Shown here: positions 1-9,013 of the stretch, in pieces
Position numbering within the stretch: position 1 is the first letter of the stretch
Layout: each line of letters begins with the position of its first letter
Assembly: GCA_944363645.1 (NCBI GenBank)
Contig: CALVUR010000001.1
Coordinates: 1-64,000, forward strand
DNA length: 64,000 nucleotides
Source of the DNA: an uncultured Clostridia bacterium
Lineage (GTDB): Bacteria > Bacillota > Clostridia > Christensenellales > Borkfalkiaceae
Reading direction: 5' to 3'
Notes under the pieces: model-generated
What the model saw: the letters and a program-made list of their open reading frames with translations, nothing else
Databases searched by the model: none
What the model was told of the DNA's origin: nothing
Translations under genes and position numbers: made by a program

Positions 1-41
1 CACAAACGGAGGATTTTTCTCAACGGTAAACCTTTACTGGA

Positions 42-70
42 CCCCCAGACTATCTGGGGGTTTATTGTTT
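42..70 (+). terminator. Rho-independent terminator of a gene left of the window
   Basis: An 8-bp perfect stem (42-49 with 53-60, five C:G pairs at its base) with a 3-base loop is followed by a T-rich tail. It would end a rightward transcript entering from outside the window. Bases 1-41 are too short to assign; one frame closes with a stop at 27-29, so a gene end may lie there. Confidence 0.8.
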
Positions 71-79
71 ACACAATGA

Positions 80-113
80 AAAAGCAACTTCTTACCATCA
101 AGAAGTTGCTTTT
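80..113. terminator. Bidirectional terminator, 3' of rpmB
   Basis: A perfect 14-bp stem (80-93 with 100-113) with a 6-base loop is flanked by A and T runs on both sides, so it can stop transcripts from either direction. It is the natural end for leftward rpmB and a back-up for the rightward gene outside the window. Confidence 0.8.
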
Positions 114-165
114 TGCATGAAAAAATAAATTAAAAGGCCACAACAATATTATGACCGTAAACAAA

Positions 166-357
166 TTAAGCTCTTTCAACGCCTTTGCCACTTTTTAAGC
201 AACGGGTACAAACGTATTCAGAGGATACAACGCCATTTTTAACGATTTTAACCTTCTGAACATTTGCATTGTAGGAGCGTGGTGTTTTGCGGTTACTATG
301 GCTTACCAAATTACCACCAAGTTTACCTTTACCGCATACGCTGCAAACTCTTGACAT
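166..357 (-). CDS. rpmB: 50S ribosomal protein L28
   Basis: L28 of the large ribosomal subunit, 63 residues, the usual length for this family. The protein begins MSRVCSVCGKG and carries two CxxC pairs (CSVC near the N-terminus and CTRC near the C-terminus), the zinc-binding form of L28. The frame is open for 22 codons further upstream, but the ATG at 357 has a strong GGAGGTG ribosome-binding site just before it, and L28 proteins start here. It is divergent from asp23, as in Bacillus and many Clostridia, and has its own promoter and a bidirectional terminator. Confidence 0.97.
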   Translation of the reverse strand: MSRVCSVCGKGKLGGNLVSHSNRKTPRSYNANVQKVKIVKNGVVSSEYVCTRCLKSGKGVERA

Positions 358-394
358 ATTAACACCTCCAACACGTTTAGATTTCAGCCTTATA

Positions 395-423
395 AATATA
401 ACATTATTGTAAACAAAAAGCAA
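395..423 (-). promoter_or_regulatory. Sigma-A-type promoter for rpmB
   Basis: On the minus strand a -35 of TTGCTT (423-418) and a -10 of TATATT (400-395) are separated by 17 bp. It lies about 40 bp upstream of the rpmB start codon. This is a visual match to the consensus and is untested. Confidence 0.6.
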
Positions 424-525
424 CTTTTTTAACTAACTTTTTAAAGATATTTGCAATTTTTTTTGTTAAAAACGGGTATATTGGTCGGCTTTTGGGCTAA
501 ATAAGTAAAAAACCTTTAAAATTTG

Positions 526-554
526 TTGCATTTAATATTGATTTGTTGTAAAAT
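526..554 (+). promoter_or_regulatory. Sigma-A-type promoter for asp23-fakA
   Basis: A -35 of TTGCAT (526-531) and a -10 of TAAAAT (549-554) are separated by 17 bp. The asp23 start codon follows 27 bp later, with an AAGGAG ribosome-binding site between. Confidence 0.65.
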
Positions 555-581
555 ATAAATACATTTTAAGGAGTATTAACT

Positions 582-932
582 ATGTCTGTAAGTACAACTA
601 ATATTTATGGTAAAATTTTTATATCAGACGAAGCCATTAGTAAGGTGGCTGCTCATGCTGCTTTGGATTGTTACGGCATAGTTGAACTTGTTTCGAAAGG
701 TGTCAAAGATTCTTTTAACGGCTTTGGTAAGAAAAAACGCAAATTAAGTGGGACAGGCGTAACTACACGCGGTGACAAAATCACTATTGACATTAGTGTT
801 ATTATAAAGTTTGGCGTTTCTTTATCCGCTGTTGCTGAAACTTTGAAACTTTCCGTTAAATACAATGTCGAAAAGTTTACCGGTATGGTTGTTGATACCG
901 TAAATGTTAACATTGTAGGGGTAAAGTTATAA
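582..932 (+). CDS. Asp23/Gls24 family envelope stress response protein (YloU)
   Basis: A small 116-residue Asp23/Gls24-family protein. Members are cytosolic and often associate with the membrane; their exact role is unsettled, with links to cell-envelope stress. The sequence shows the family pattern of alternating beta strands, with EAISKVAAHAALDCYGIVEL near the N-terminus and a conserved valine-rich C-terminal half (VNVNIVGVKL). AAGGAG precedes the ATG. The gene sits between rpmB (divergent) and the DAK-domain gene fakA, exactly the position of yloU in Bacillus subtilis, and is probably co-transcribed with fakA; the 110-bp gap between them shows no clear terminator. Confidence 0.92.
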   Translation: MSVSTTNIYGKIFISDEAISKVAAHAALDCYGIVELVSKGVKDSFNGFGKKKRKLSGTGVTTRGDKITIDISVIIKFGVSLSAVAETLKLSVKYNVEKFTGMVVDTVNVNIVGVKL

Positions 933-1042
933 TTTATAACATAAAGCCTGTTAAGTTCAACTGTAATTAAATACAAATCCTAATTACCGTGGCTTAAATT
1001 CAAGGTTTTCCCCAAATTATTTCTATATTTTGAAGGATTCTT

Positions 1043-2674
1043 ATGTTGAAAACTATTAACGGCGCTATGTTTGGCAATATGGTTGTCAATGCGTCAAAAT
1101 TACTTGATGTAAACAGGTCGAAAATCGACTCTTTAAACGTTTTCCCTGTACCTGATGGTGATACGGGTACAAATATGTGTGCTACTTTAGGTTCTGCTGT
1201 TAGGGAATTAAAAAATTGTCACACAAACCGCTTATCTGATATTTGTGATACCGTTTCACGTGCATGCTTACGTGGCGCAAGGGGTAACTCTGGCGTTATT
1301 ACATCACAAATTATGAAAGGTCTTTGCAAAAGTTTCCGTGATTTAGACGAAATCACTGTTAAAGACTTTGCAAAAGCAATGAAGAACGCAACAGACACCG
1401 CTTATGCCGCTGTTAACAAACCAAAAGAAGGTACAATTTTAACAGTTTGTAGATTGATGAGCGCAAGCGCAAGCGGTCAAAAAACAAAAGATATTTTGGT
1501 ATTTTTTGAAAATGTAATTTCCGCCGGTGAAGAAGCACTTGCTCAAACACCAGAACTTCTTCCTGTACTTAAAAAAGCAGGCGTAGTTGACTCTGGCGGT
1601 ATGGGTTTGGTAACAATCTTTAAAGGTATGCTTTCAGCACTTAAAGGTGAAGAAATTACCGACAGCCCAGAAGAAAGCGTTGTTGAAGAAATCGTTAAAA
1701 AAGATGAACATATTCAGCCAGATATCACCAACTTAAGTAGTATTCAATACGCTTACTGCACTGAATTTTTCATTATTAACCTTAAAAAGAAGACAACTCT
1801 TGCTGATATCGATAGATTAAGCGAGACTTTAAATAATATTGGTGACAGCGTTATTTGTGTAGGCGATTTGGAACTTGTTAAAGTCCACGTACACACAAAC
1901 TCACCAGGTATCGCACTTACAAAAGCACTTCAACTTGGCGAACTTAATAATGTTAAGATTGAAAACATGCTTGAACAAAACCGTGCGCTTAAGAAAAAAT
2001 ATGAGGCAGAAAGAAAACCAATTGGTTTAATTTCTGTTGCGCAAGGCGAAGGCTTGGCAGAAATGTTTAAAGAACTTAATTGCGATAGAGTAATTGAGGG
2101 CGGTCAAACAATGAACCCAAGCGCAAGTGATATTGCTGACGCTATTTTACAAGTAAATGCTGGTACAGTATTTGTTTTCCCAAACAATAAAAACATAATT
2201 CTCGCTGCAGAACAGAGTAAATCTTTGGTTGAAGGCAGAAAAATTATCGTTGTACCAACTAAAAATATTCCACAAGGTTTGGCTGCTGCAATGGCTTATG
2301 ACCCTGAAGCACCAGCTGGCGAAAACCTTATGAACATGCTTCATGCAATCGATAATGTTACAGACGGTCAAGTAACTTACGCCGTAAGAAACACCAATGT
2401 TGGCGGTTTCAGCCTTAAAAAAGGCGACTTTATCGGTTTAAATAGTAAACGTATTTTGTCTAAAGGTACTACAATTCCCGTAGCAACAATGAAGCTTTTG
2501 GAAAAACTTAAAGATAAAAACCATTCACTAATCAACATTTACTATGGCGCAGATGTTAAAGAACAGGATGCTATGATGCTTAAACAAGAAGTTCAAGATG
2601 CATATCCTGATTGCGACGTTGAATGTTATTATGGCGGTCAAGCAGTTTACTATTACATCTTATCATTAGAATAA
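1043..2674 (+). CDS. fakA: Fatty acid kinase catalytic subunit, DhaL/DAK2 domain (YloV/FakA)
   Basis: The 543-residue protein matches the YloV/FakA family. FakA uses ATP to phosphorylate fatty acids presented by a FakB (DegV-family) partner, feeding exogenous or recycled fatty acids into phospholipid synthesis. The N-terminal DhaL-type ATP/Mg domain carries PDGDTGTNM (residues 37-45) and GARGNSGVI (78-86), and DSGGMG appears near residue 185. A linker and a C-terminal domain follow, ending in YYGGQAVYYYILSLE, the usual family end. GAAGGA lies a few bases before the ATG. A DegV-family gene near 63 kb could supply the FakB subunit. A terminator-like hairpin follows directly. Confidence 0.93.
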   Translation: MLKTINGAMFGNMVVNASKLLDVNRSKIDSLNVFPVPDGDTGTNMCATLGSAVRELKNCHTNRLSDICDTVSRACLRGARGNSGVITSQIMKGLCKSFRDLDEITVKDFAKAMKNATDTAYAAVNKPKEGTILTVCRLMSASASGQKTKDILVFFENVISAGEEALAQTPELLPVLKKAGVVDSGGMGLVTIFKGMLSALKGEEITDSPEESVVEEIVKKDEHIQPDITNLSSIQYAYCTEFFIINLKKKTTLADIDRLSETLNNIGDSVICVGDLELVKVHVHTNSPGIALTKALQLGELNNVKIENMLEQNRALKKKYEAERKPIGLISVAQGEGLAEMFKELNCDRVIEGGQTMNPSASDIADAILQVNAGTVFVFPNNKNIILAAEQSKSLVEGRKIIVVPTKNIPQGLAAAMAYDPEAPAGENLMNMLHAIDNVTDGQVTYAVRNTNVGGFSLKKGDFIGLNSKRILSKGTTIPVATMKLLEKLKDKNHSLINIYYGADVKEQDAMMLKQEVQDAYPDCDVECYYGGQAVYYYILSLE

Positions 2675-2682
2675 TAAATTAC

Positions 2683-2713
2683 GGGAAAAACTTTATAGGT
2701 TTTTCCCTTTTTT
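2683..2713 (+). terminator. Terminator-like hairpin between fakA and recG
   Basis: A 9-bp perfect stem (2683-2691 with 2699-2707) with a 7-base loop is followed by six T residues. It ends only four bases before the recG ATG, so it must act either as a full terminator or as an attenuator limiting recG. Confidence 0.75.
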
Positions 2714-2717
2714 CGTT

Positions 2718-4730
2718 ATGGAACTTATAAAAATTAAAGGCTTATCGGACAAAAGAATACAAGACCTTAATTCAATGGGTATTTTTAGCGCAGAAGATCT
2801 TTTGCGCCATTTTCCACGTAATTATTTGGATATGCGCAAGCAAGTAAGCCTTTTTGAAGCCCAAAACAATGATTTTGCCCTTGTTAAGGCGATGGTTGTA
2901 TCAATTCCTAACTATGTTCCAAGAAACGGAAAATACAATTTTTTTAAGGTAATGTGCGTTCAAGACGAAGAACCTTTTACCATTATTTGGTTTAATCAAC
3001 CATACATTCGTTCAAAACTTAAAGAAGGCGAAACATATTTATTTTATGGCAGAATTCGCAACCGTTTTGGCGTAATTTCTATGACAAATCCTACTTTTGA
3101 GCCATTTGATAATAATTTAAGGCTTAAAGGTATTGTACCTGTTTACTCGGTAAAAGGCTCTTTAACGCAAAAAGTTATGCGTAATGTTATAAGTGATGCA
3201 TTAAAAAAGGTTACTTTTGAAACCTTAATTTCACAAAGAAACTGCCAAACATACGGGCTTTATGATTTAAATACCGCTTATAGCGTTGTTCATGATCCCG
3301 ATTCCTTTGAAAATTTGTATAACGCAAGTGAAAGGATCGCAATAGAAGAATATTTCATAATGATTTCCGCCTTTAAGTTTATAAAAGGCGACCGTCAGCA
3401 AGCAAGGTTTAACAGATATAACGTTTCTGGTGCGCAACTTAAAGAGTTTACAAATAGGTTTGGCTTTGAGTTTACACAAGGTCAAAAGACTGCTGTAAAC
3501 GAAATTTACGGCGATTTGAAAAAGCCTATAATTATGAATAGGCTTTTGCAAGGGGATGTAGGTTCAGGTAAAACTGCCGTATCACTTTGTGCAATTTTCA
3601 TGGCGGTTAAAAGCGGTTATCAAGCGGTTATGCTTGCGCCAACCGAAGTTTTAGCAAAGCAAAATTACGCAATAATTCAGCGATTTTTACCAGAGTTTGA
3701 AGTTGGCTTTTTAAGTGGTTCGCTTACCGCAAAAGAAAAAGAAGCTGTAAAAATTAAAATTAAAAACGGAAGTTTAGATATAGTTGTCGGTACGCATGCT
3801 ATATTGGAAAAAGATGTAATTTTTAAAGATTTAGCACTTTGCGTATGCGACGAACAACAACGTTTTGGCGTTGCACAGCGTAACAATTTAATCGAAAAGG
3901 GCAATAAACCGGATGTTTTAATTATGTCCGCAACACCCATTCCTCGTACTCTTTCTTTAATTTTCTATGGCGACCTTGATATCTCTACAATTTACGATAA
4001 ACCAAAGGCTCGTAAAGAGATTAAAACAAACATTGTGCCAAGAATTAAGTATGAAAGTATGCTTAATTTTATCGATCAACAAATTGAAGACGGAAGGCAA
4101 GTATACTTTGTTTGTCCTAAAATTGAAGGCGATGATGAAGGCTCGGTTTTGTCCGTTACGGAACTATATGAAGAACTTACTAAAAAATTGCCACATAGAA
4201 AGTTCGAATTATTGCATGGCAAAATGAAAGATAGCAAAAAGACAGAAATTATGCTTGATTTTAAAGCGGGCAAAATTGACGCTATCGTTTCAACAACAGT
4301 TATTGAAGTAGGTATCGACGTACCAAATGCAACGGTTATGTGCATTTTTGGCGCAGATAGATTTGGTTTATCACAGTTACACCAACTTCGTGGCCGTGTC
4401 GGTAGATCTGATTTAGATAGTTATTGCTTTTTACTTAGCGACAATGAAAGCGAATCAACTAAAAACCGCTTACTTGCCCTAAAAGAAAACAGCGACGGCT
4501 TTAAAATTTCCGAAATTGACTATGAAGAGCGTGGTGGCGGCGACTTTTTAGGCACTCGTCAGTCGGGTAAGTTTATGAGTGAACTTGGTGCTTTAAGATA
4601 TACAACAGGCGCAATTTTCCTTGCAAAAAAACTTGCTGATGATGCAATAAATAACTGCGATAATATAGAAAAATTAAAAGAAGTAGCACTTATTAAATAT
4701 GAAAAATTTAAAGATGTTACTTTGAATTAG
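2718..4730 (+). CDS. recG: ATP-dependent DNA helicase RecG
   Basis: RecG is a double-strand DNA translocase that remodels stalled replication forks and branched recombination intermediates. The protein is 670 residues, normal for the family: an N-terminal wedge/OB region (about 1-230), then two RecA-like helicase domains. Visible motifs are Walker A GDVGSGKT near residue 280, motif II DEQQRFG near 378, motif III SATPIPRT near 402, and motif VI QLRGRVGRSDLDSY near 555. Motif II has Gln where RecG normally has His (DEQH). The start is fixed by the conserved N-terminus, yet no ribosome-binding site is visible because a terminator hairpin occupies the bases just upstream. Confidence 0.97.
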   Translation: MELIKIKGLSDKRIQDLNSMGIFSAEDLLRHFPRNYLDMRKQVSLFEAQNNDFALVKAMVVSIPNYVPRNGKYNFFKVMCVQDEEPFTIIWFNQPYIRSKLKEGETYLFYGRIRNRFGVISMTNPTFEPFDNNLRLKGIVPVYSVKGSLTQKVMRNVISDALKKVTFETLISQRNCQTYGLYDLNTAYSVVHDPDSFENLYNASERIAIEEYFIMISAFKFIKGDRQQARFNRYNVSGAQLKEFTNRFGFEFTQGQKTAVNEIYGDLKKPIIMNRLLQGDVGSGKTAVSLCAIFMAVKSGYQAVMLAPTEVLAKQNYAIIQRFLPEFEVGFLSGSLTAKEKEAVKIKIKNGSLDIVVGTHAILEKDVIFKDLALCVCDEQQRFGVAQRNNLIEKGNKPDVLIMSATPIPRTLSLIFYGDLDISTIYDKPKARKEIKTNIVPRIKYESMLNFIDQQIEDGRQVYFVCPKIEGDDEGSVLSVTELYEELTKKLPHRKFELLHGKMKDSKKTEIMLDFKAGKIDAIVSTTVIEVGIDVPNATVMCIFGADRFGLSQLHQLRGRVGRSDLDSYCFLLSDNESESTKNRLLALKENSDGFKISEIDYEERGGGDFLGTRQSGKFMSELGALRYTTGAIFLAKKLADDAINNCDNIEKLKEVALIKYEKFKDVTLN

Positions 4731-4757
4731 TTATATAAAATTATTCATATCTAAAAT

Positions 4758-4791
4758 AAAAAAACACGGGTTTTTTCCTTGTGTTTTTTTT
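4758..4791 (+). terminator. Terminator of recG
   Basis: An A-run, a stem with two G:T pairs (4761-4770 with 4778-4787) and a following T-run lie 27 bp after the recG stop. It is a typical AT-rich rho-independent terminator. Confidence 0.7.
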
Positions 4792-4822
4792 ATTATAAGT
4801 TTATAATGAGATTGTACGAATT

Positions 4823-4845
4823 TTAAGCCGATTTTTTCGGCTTAA
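4823..4845. other. Inverted repeat upstream of yitT
   Basis: A 9-bp perfect stem (TTAAGCCGA at 4823-4831 with its complement at 4837-4845) with a 5-base loop sits 33 bp before the yitT start. It lacks a T-run on either side, so a role as operator or leader hairpin is as likely as termination. Confidence 0.5.
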
Positions 4846-4878
4846 CTTTATGTAAAATCTACATTACGGATTTACACA

Positions 4879-5760
4879 ATGAAGAAATTAAATTTTAAAG
4901 AACTTGGTGTAGACTATTTAATGAGTTTAATCGCTGGTTTATTAAGCGGTTTTGGTCTATATTACTTTTCTCAGCACAACGGGTTTGTGCCCGGCGGTAT
5001 AAGCGGTTTGGCATTTATTTTATCGTGGTTTACAAAACCTGAATATTCAGGTATTTTTATTTTCCTATTTAACATTCCGCTTTGTATCTTACTTTCCATA
5101 TTTGTAGAACGCAAACACGGCTTAAATTTGGCGTTTTATGTAATGATTCAGTCATCATCGCTTGTGCTTTTTGAAAAGGTTATGCCTTTAATTTTCCCCG
5201 AAAATCCTTATTATGTTGCCGAAGCGGGCAATTTGATATTTGCTTCAATCGGTGCAGGTTGTATAAGTGGTTTAGGTTACGGCATTCAGTTAAGAAGAAA
5301 CGGCTCTTCGGGCGGTACTTACGCAATTTCAGCGTTAATTAAGCATTGGAATCCAGCCGCTAATATTGCATGGCTTTCATTTATGATGGACTGTAGCGTT
5401 ATTTTCTTGGTATTTTTCTTGGCAGAATTTAGTATCGATAGAACGCTTGCAACAATCATAAACTTGTTTTTAGCCAACTTTGTTGTAGACCATTGTTTAC
5501 AAGGTTCTAAAGTAGGCTATAAATTTGAAATCATTACTGATAACCCAGAAGATTTAGCGACAGAAATTATGACAACGCTTAAACACGGCGTTACCGAAAT
5601 GAACGTTCAAGGTATGTACACACACCACAATAAATACATGATCGTTTGTATCGTTCGTAAGCGTGATATCAGTAAAATGATGAAAATACTTAAAAAATAC
5701 ACAGGTACTTTCTCTTCATTTTCTAAAGTAAATGAAGTTATCGGCAACTTTAAAAAATAA
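4879..5760 (+). CDS. YitT family membrane protein (DUF161/DUF2179)
   Basis: A 293-residue integral membrane protein of the YitT family. The N-terminal two thirds hold five or so hydrophobic segments, with family motifs GGISGLA near residue 40 and a GSSGGT loop near residue 147. The C-terminal part (from about 210) is the soluble DUF2179 domain. Family members are widespread in Firmicutes; transport or signalling roles have been proposed but the substrate is unknown. The ribosome-binding site is weak. The gene stands alone between the recG terminator and a bidirectional terminator shared with rqcH. Confidence 0.9.
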   Translation: MKKLNFKELGVDYLMSLIAGLLSGFGLYYFSQHNGFVPGGISGLAFILSWFTKPEYSGIFIFLFNIPLCILLSIFVERKHGLNLAFYVMIQSSSLVLFEKVMPLIFPENPYYVAEAGNLIFASIGAGCISGLGYGIQLRRNGSSGGTYAISALIKHWNPAANIAWLSFMMDCSVIFLVFFLAEFSIDRTLATIINLFLANFVVDHCLQGSKVGYKFEIITDNPEDLATEIMTTLKHGVTEMNVQGMYTHHNKYMIVCIVRKRDISKMMKILKKYTGTFSSFSKVNEVIGNFKK

Positions 5761-5795
5761 GGCTTTAAAATGCATTCATGCAGAATTTAAATATA

Positions 5796-5826
5796 AAAAA
5801 ACAGCAGAATTTATCTGCTGTTTTTT
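5796..5826. terminator. Bidirectional terminator between yitT and rqcH
   Basis: A 13-bp perfect stem (5796-5808 with 5814-5826), A-run on the left and T-run on the right, lies between two converging genes and serves both. Confidence 0.85.
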
Positions 5827-5838
5827 CTTATTTAATTT

Positions 5839-7551
5839 TCATTGTAAATATTCTAAATGATTGTTTGGCTCAACTAAAATTGTCTTGTTATCAGTGTAAT
5901 AAACCATACCAAGCGGTAAGCCGGAAGGGCGTTTTACGAATTTTCGCAAGGTATAATCAACAGGCACTTTGTTTGACTTATTTGCTTTACTATAATAAGC
6001 GCAAATTTCTGCAGCAAAAAGTAAGACATTGTCGGGGATAGGTGAGCCGTTAGATTTAATGATTACATGGCAAGAATGATAATCTTTGGTGTGTAACCAC
6101 ATATCAAGTTTATCGGCTTGTGCAACTAATTTTGTGTTTTGAACATTATTTCTGCCAACTAAAATATCATAACTATCAAATTGATAATGTCTAAAACTTG
6201 ATTTTTGTTCCCGTTTTTTATCGTTGCGTTTTGGGGCTTTTATTAAGCCTGCTTCGATAAATTCTTCTTCAATTTCGATAAAGTCTTTTACATCAGTACA
6301 AAGGTCAATTTCGTCATATAAAGACTTAATATATTTAAGTTGATTTTCAAGTTCTTTAACTTGTGGTTCAACTGCGCTTAAGGTCTTTTTTTCTTTATTG
6401 TAACGTTTAAAATAACGCTCTGCATTTTCCTTTGGGGAAAGGTTTGGATCTAATTTTATTGTTACCAAATCGTAATTAGGGGAATAATAATTTTCAAGTT
6501 GTACTTCTTTTACCCCGCTTTTAATGCGGTATAAATTTGAAATTATAAGTTCACCATAAATTCTATTATCTTGCATATCCTTACAAGATAAAATCTTTTC
6601 TAAGGCGATTTGATATTTTTTATTTGTTTTCTTTTCAACGGCTTTTACAGCATCATAAAGTTTACGTTTTTTATCATTGAATGTTCTATTTGATTCTTTG
6701 TTTTCAAAATAAAAATCGATTAGGGTAGTGATATCATTAAATTTGCGTTTGCTAAAATTGATGCTTTTATAATCAGTTATAAAAAAGTCATTAACTTTAT
6801 CTTCACAAATTAAATTAGGACAGTAATTATTAAGTTCATAAAAATCGCAAAAATGCTTGTAAAAATCTTCAATATTTAATGTTTTTACATCGTTCATAAA
6901 AACATCATGTTTGCCAAAATATCTAAAAACTACTTCAGTTGCTGTTGATTTTGCTAAGCCTTTAAAGTTGTTAAAAATATAACTTGCAAAATCGCCGGTT
7001 GAAAAATTAGTTAAAGTTTGAATTGACTTTTTTTTGTCGCTTAAATCAACCTTATCTTGTGGTAACGGAAGTTTATAAGTTACACCAGGAAAAATTGGTC
7101 TTATGCCTTCTAAACTTTGTGATTGCTTAATTGCGCCCAAAATTTTGCCTTCTTCAGTAAGGGTGATATTTGAATATTTTCCCATAATCTCGGCATAAAT
7201 AATTTTAGTGCCAGATTCACGCATTTCGTTTTTTGTGCTAAAAGTTATCTTAATAATACGCTCATAAGGTACGGCTTCTACGCTTTCAATTTGGGCGTGT
7301 GATAAGTGTTTTCTAAGTAGCATACAAAAACTTGGCGCTTGAAGTGGGGCTTCCTTTTGGCTGTTAGAAAGTGTTACCCTTGACATTTCTGCGTTGCAAG
7401 ACAAAACAAGTTTTTCGTTTTTATTGTTTGTCCTAACGGTCATAATAATGGTATCGGGGGTAGGTTGATTTATTTTATCTATCCTTGCATTTTTCAACTT
7501 AAAATTAAGTTCTTTAGCGGTATGATAAATTGTAAATGCGTCCTGTGGCAT
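5839..7551 (-). CDS. rqcH: Rqc2 homologue RqcH, NFACT family (FbpA-like)
   Basis: RqcH binds the 50S subunit carrying a stalled peptidyl-tRNA and adds C-terminal alanine tails that mark the peptide for degradation, for example by ClpXP. The 570-residue protein shows the NFACT-N domain (from DAFTIYHTAKEL), a middle helical and coiled-coil region rich in Lys/Glu (about 290-420), and a C-terminal NFACT-R domain starting near SYDILVGRNN with DMWLHTKDYHSCHVII. The frame runs on to a TTG at 7563, but GAGG sits at a good distance before the ATG at 7551. The usual Asp-Arg pair of the NFACT-N domain seems to be Glu-Arg here (PYERII). Older annotations call the family fibronectin-binding protein. Confidence 0.93.
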   Translation of the reverse strand: MPQDAFTIYHTAKELNFKLKNARIDKINQPTPDTIIMTVRTNNKNEKLVLSCNAEMSRVTLSNSQKEAPLQAPSFCMLLRKHLSHAQIESVEAVPYERIIKITFSTKNEMRESGTKIIYAEIMGKYSNITLTEEGKILGAIKQSQSLEGIRPIFPGVTYKLPLPQDKVDLSDKKKSIQTLTNFSTGDFASYIFNNFKGLAKSTATEVVFRYFGKHDVFMNDVKTLNIEDFYKHFCDFYELNNYCPNLICEDKVNDFFITDYKSINFSKRKFNDITTLIDFYFENKESNRTFNDKKRKLYDAVKAVEKKTNKKYQIALEKILSCKDMQDNRIYGELIISNLYRIKSGVKEVQLENYYSPNYDLVTIKLDPNLSPKENAERYFKRYNKEKKTLSAVEPQVKELENQLKYIKSLYDEIDLCTDVKDFIEIEEEFIEAGLIKAPKRNDKKREQKSSFRHYQFDSYDILVGRNNVQNTKLVAQADKLDMWLHTKDYHSCHVIIKSNGSPIPDNVLLFAAEICAYYSKANKSNKVPVDYTLRKFVKRPSGLPLGMVYYTDNKTILVEPNNHLEYLQ

Positions 7552-7624
7552 AGTAAACCTCAAAATTTTCTTCTAATTTATTATACTAAAAAAAATAATA
7601 TTTGCAAATAATTATATCAAAAAC

Positions 7625-7653
7625 TTTACAATAAAACTTTAATTTGCTAAAAT
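7625..7653 (+). promoter_or_regulatory. Sigma-A-type promoter for tig-clpP-clpX
   Basis: A -35 of TTTACA (7625-7630) and a -10 of TAAAAT (7648-7653) are separated by 17 bp, about 40 bp before tig. No CIRCE or CtsR-type direct repeat is visible nearby, so constitutive expression is the simplest reading. Confidence 0.65.
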
Positions 7654-7693
7654 AGTACGGTAAATAAATAAAAAAAGCATTTTTGAGGTAATT

Positions 7694-8980
7694 ATGAACT
7701 ACACTTTCGAAAATTACGAAAAAAGTCAAGTAAAAGTTACAATCACTTTAGACAAAGCTGATTGGGAAAAAGAAATTCAGGCTGCTTATAACGAAAATAA
7801 GCACAAATATTCCGTTCAAGGTTTCCGCAAAGGTCATGTACCTTTTAACGTAATCTGCGGTTTATACGGCAAAGAAGTATTCTATGAAGATGCTATTAAC
7901 CACGCTGTATCAGAATACTATCCACAAGTTTTAGAAAAAGAAGCTGAAAAGATCCAACCAGTTGGCGATCCTGAATTCGCACTTGATAATGTTAGCGAAG
8001 ACGGCATTACTTTCACAGCACTTATTCCTGTTATGCCGGAAGTTAAAGTCGGCGCATACAAGGGTATAAAAGTTGATAAAGTTGAGTATAATGTAACCGA
8101 CGAAGAAATCGAAGCTGATATCAAACGTTTATTAAACAGAAACGCAAGGGAAGTTTCAGTTACAGATAGGGCTTGTCAAAATGGCGATATCGTTGTAATC
8201 GATTACAGCGGTTCAGTTGACGGCGTTAAATTTGACGGTGGTACAGCTGAAAAACAACGTTTAGAACTCGGTTCTGGCTCATTCATTCCTGGCTTTGAAG
8301 ATCAAGTTGTTGGTATGCAAATTGGTGAAGACAAGGATATCAATGTTAAATTCCCAGAAGATTACACAGCACCACTTAACGGTAAAGATGCTGTTTTTGC
8401 AATTCATCTTCACGAAATTTTATTTAAAGAACTTCCTGAACTTAACGATGAATTCATAAAAGACGCAACCGGTGAAGAAAGTGTTGATGCTTACAAGGCA
8501 AAAACACGTGAACGCATGCAAAAAGATAACGACAGACGTGCTCAAAACGAAAACGAAGACAATCTTTTAAACAAGATTGCTGAAAACACAGAAGTTGTTA
8601 TTCCTGAAGCAATGGTTAACCAAGAAATTACTCAAATGGTTCAACAACTTCAATATAGACTTATGTATCAAGGCTTAAAATACGAAGACTATTTGAAGGT
8701 TACAAACCAAACTGATGCTCAAATTAGAGATTCTTACAAAGAAATGGCTGAATCAAGAGTTAAAAAACAACTTATCGTAAACAAGATTATCGTTGACGAA
8801 AAGATTGAAGCAACTCAAGAAGAAGTTGATGCTAAGATTGAAGAACAAGCAAAATCAGTTAATAAAGAAGCAGAAGAATACAAGAAAACTATGGATCCAA
8901 GACAAGTTGAATACATCAAAAATTCAATTATTATCGACAAATTATTTAGTTTCCTTGTTGAAAACAACGATATATCCTAA
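7694..8980 (+). CDS. tig: Trigger factor, ribosome-associated chaperone and prolyl isomerase
   Basis: Trigger factor binds L23 at the ribosome exit tunnel and shelters nascent chains. The 428-residue protein has the N-terminal ribosome-binding domain with the signature VQGFRKGHVPFNV (about 40-52; consensus GFRxGxxP), an FKBP-like prolyl isomerase domain (about 150-240, with GDIVVIDYSG and GSGSFIPGFEDQVVGM), and a C-terminal helical chaperone arm. GAGG precedes the ATG. clpP and clpX follow at 33 and 9 bp, the usual tig-clpP-clpX order linking folding to degradation. Confidence 0.97.
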   Translation: MNYTFENYEKSQVKVTITLDKADWEKEIQAAYNENKHKYSVQGFRKGHVPFNVICGLYGKEVFYEDAINHAVSEYYPQVLEKEAEKIQPVGDPEFALDNVSEDGITFTALIPVMPEVKVGAYKGIKVDKVEYNVTDEEIEADIKRLLNRNAREVSVTDRACQNGDIVVIDYSGSVDGVKFDGGTAEKQRLELGSGSFIPGFEDQVVGMQIGEDKDINVKFPEDYTAPLNGKDAVFAIHLHEILFKELPELNDEFIKDATGEESVDAYKAKTRERMQKDNDRRAQNENEDNLLNKIAENTEVVIPEAMVNQEITQMVQQLQYRLMYQGLKYEDYLKVTNQTDAQIRDSYKEMAESRVKKQLIVNKIIVDEKIEATQEEVDAKIEEQAKSVNKEAEEYKKTMDPRQVEYIKNSIIIDKLFSFLVENNDIS

Positions 8981-9013
8981 TTTTAAAATAAAATTTCATA
9001 GGTAGGTGAAAAA

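Noticed and set aside
1..120. Frame 1 is open from base 1 to a TGA at 118-120.
   Set aside because: It reads through two strong terminator hairpins and the peptide resembles nothing; better explained as chance.
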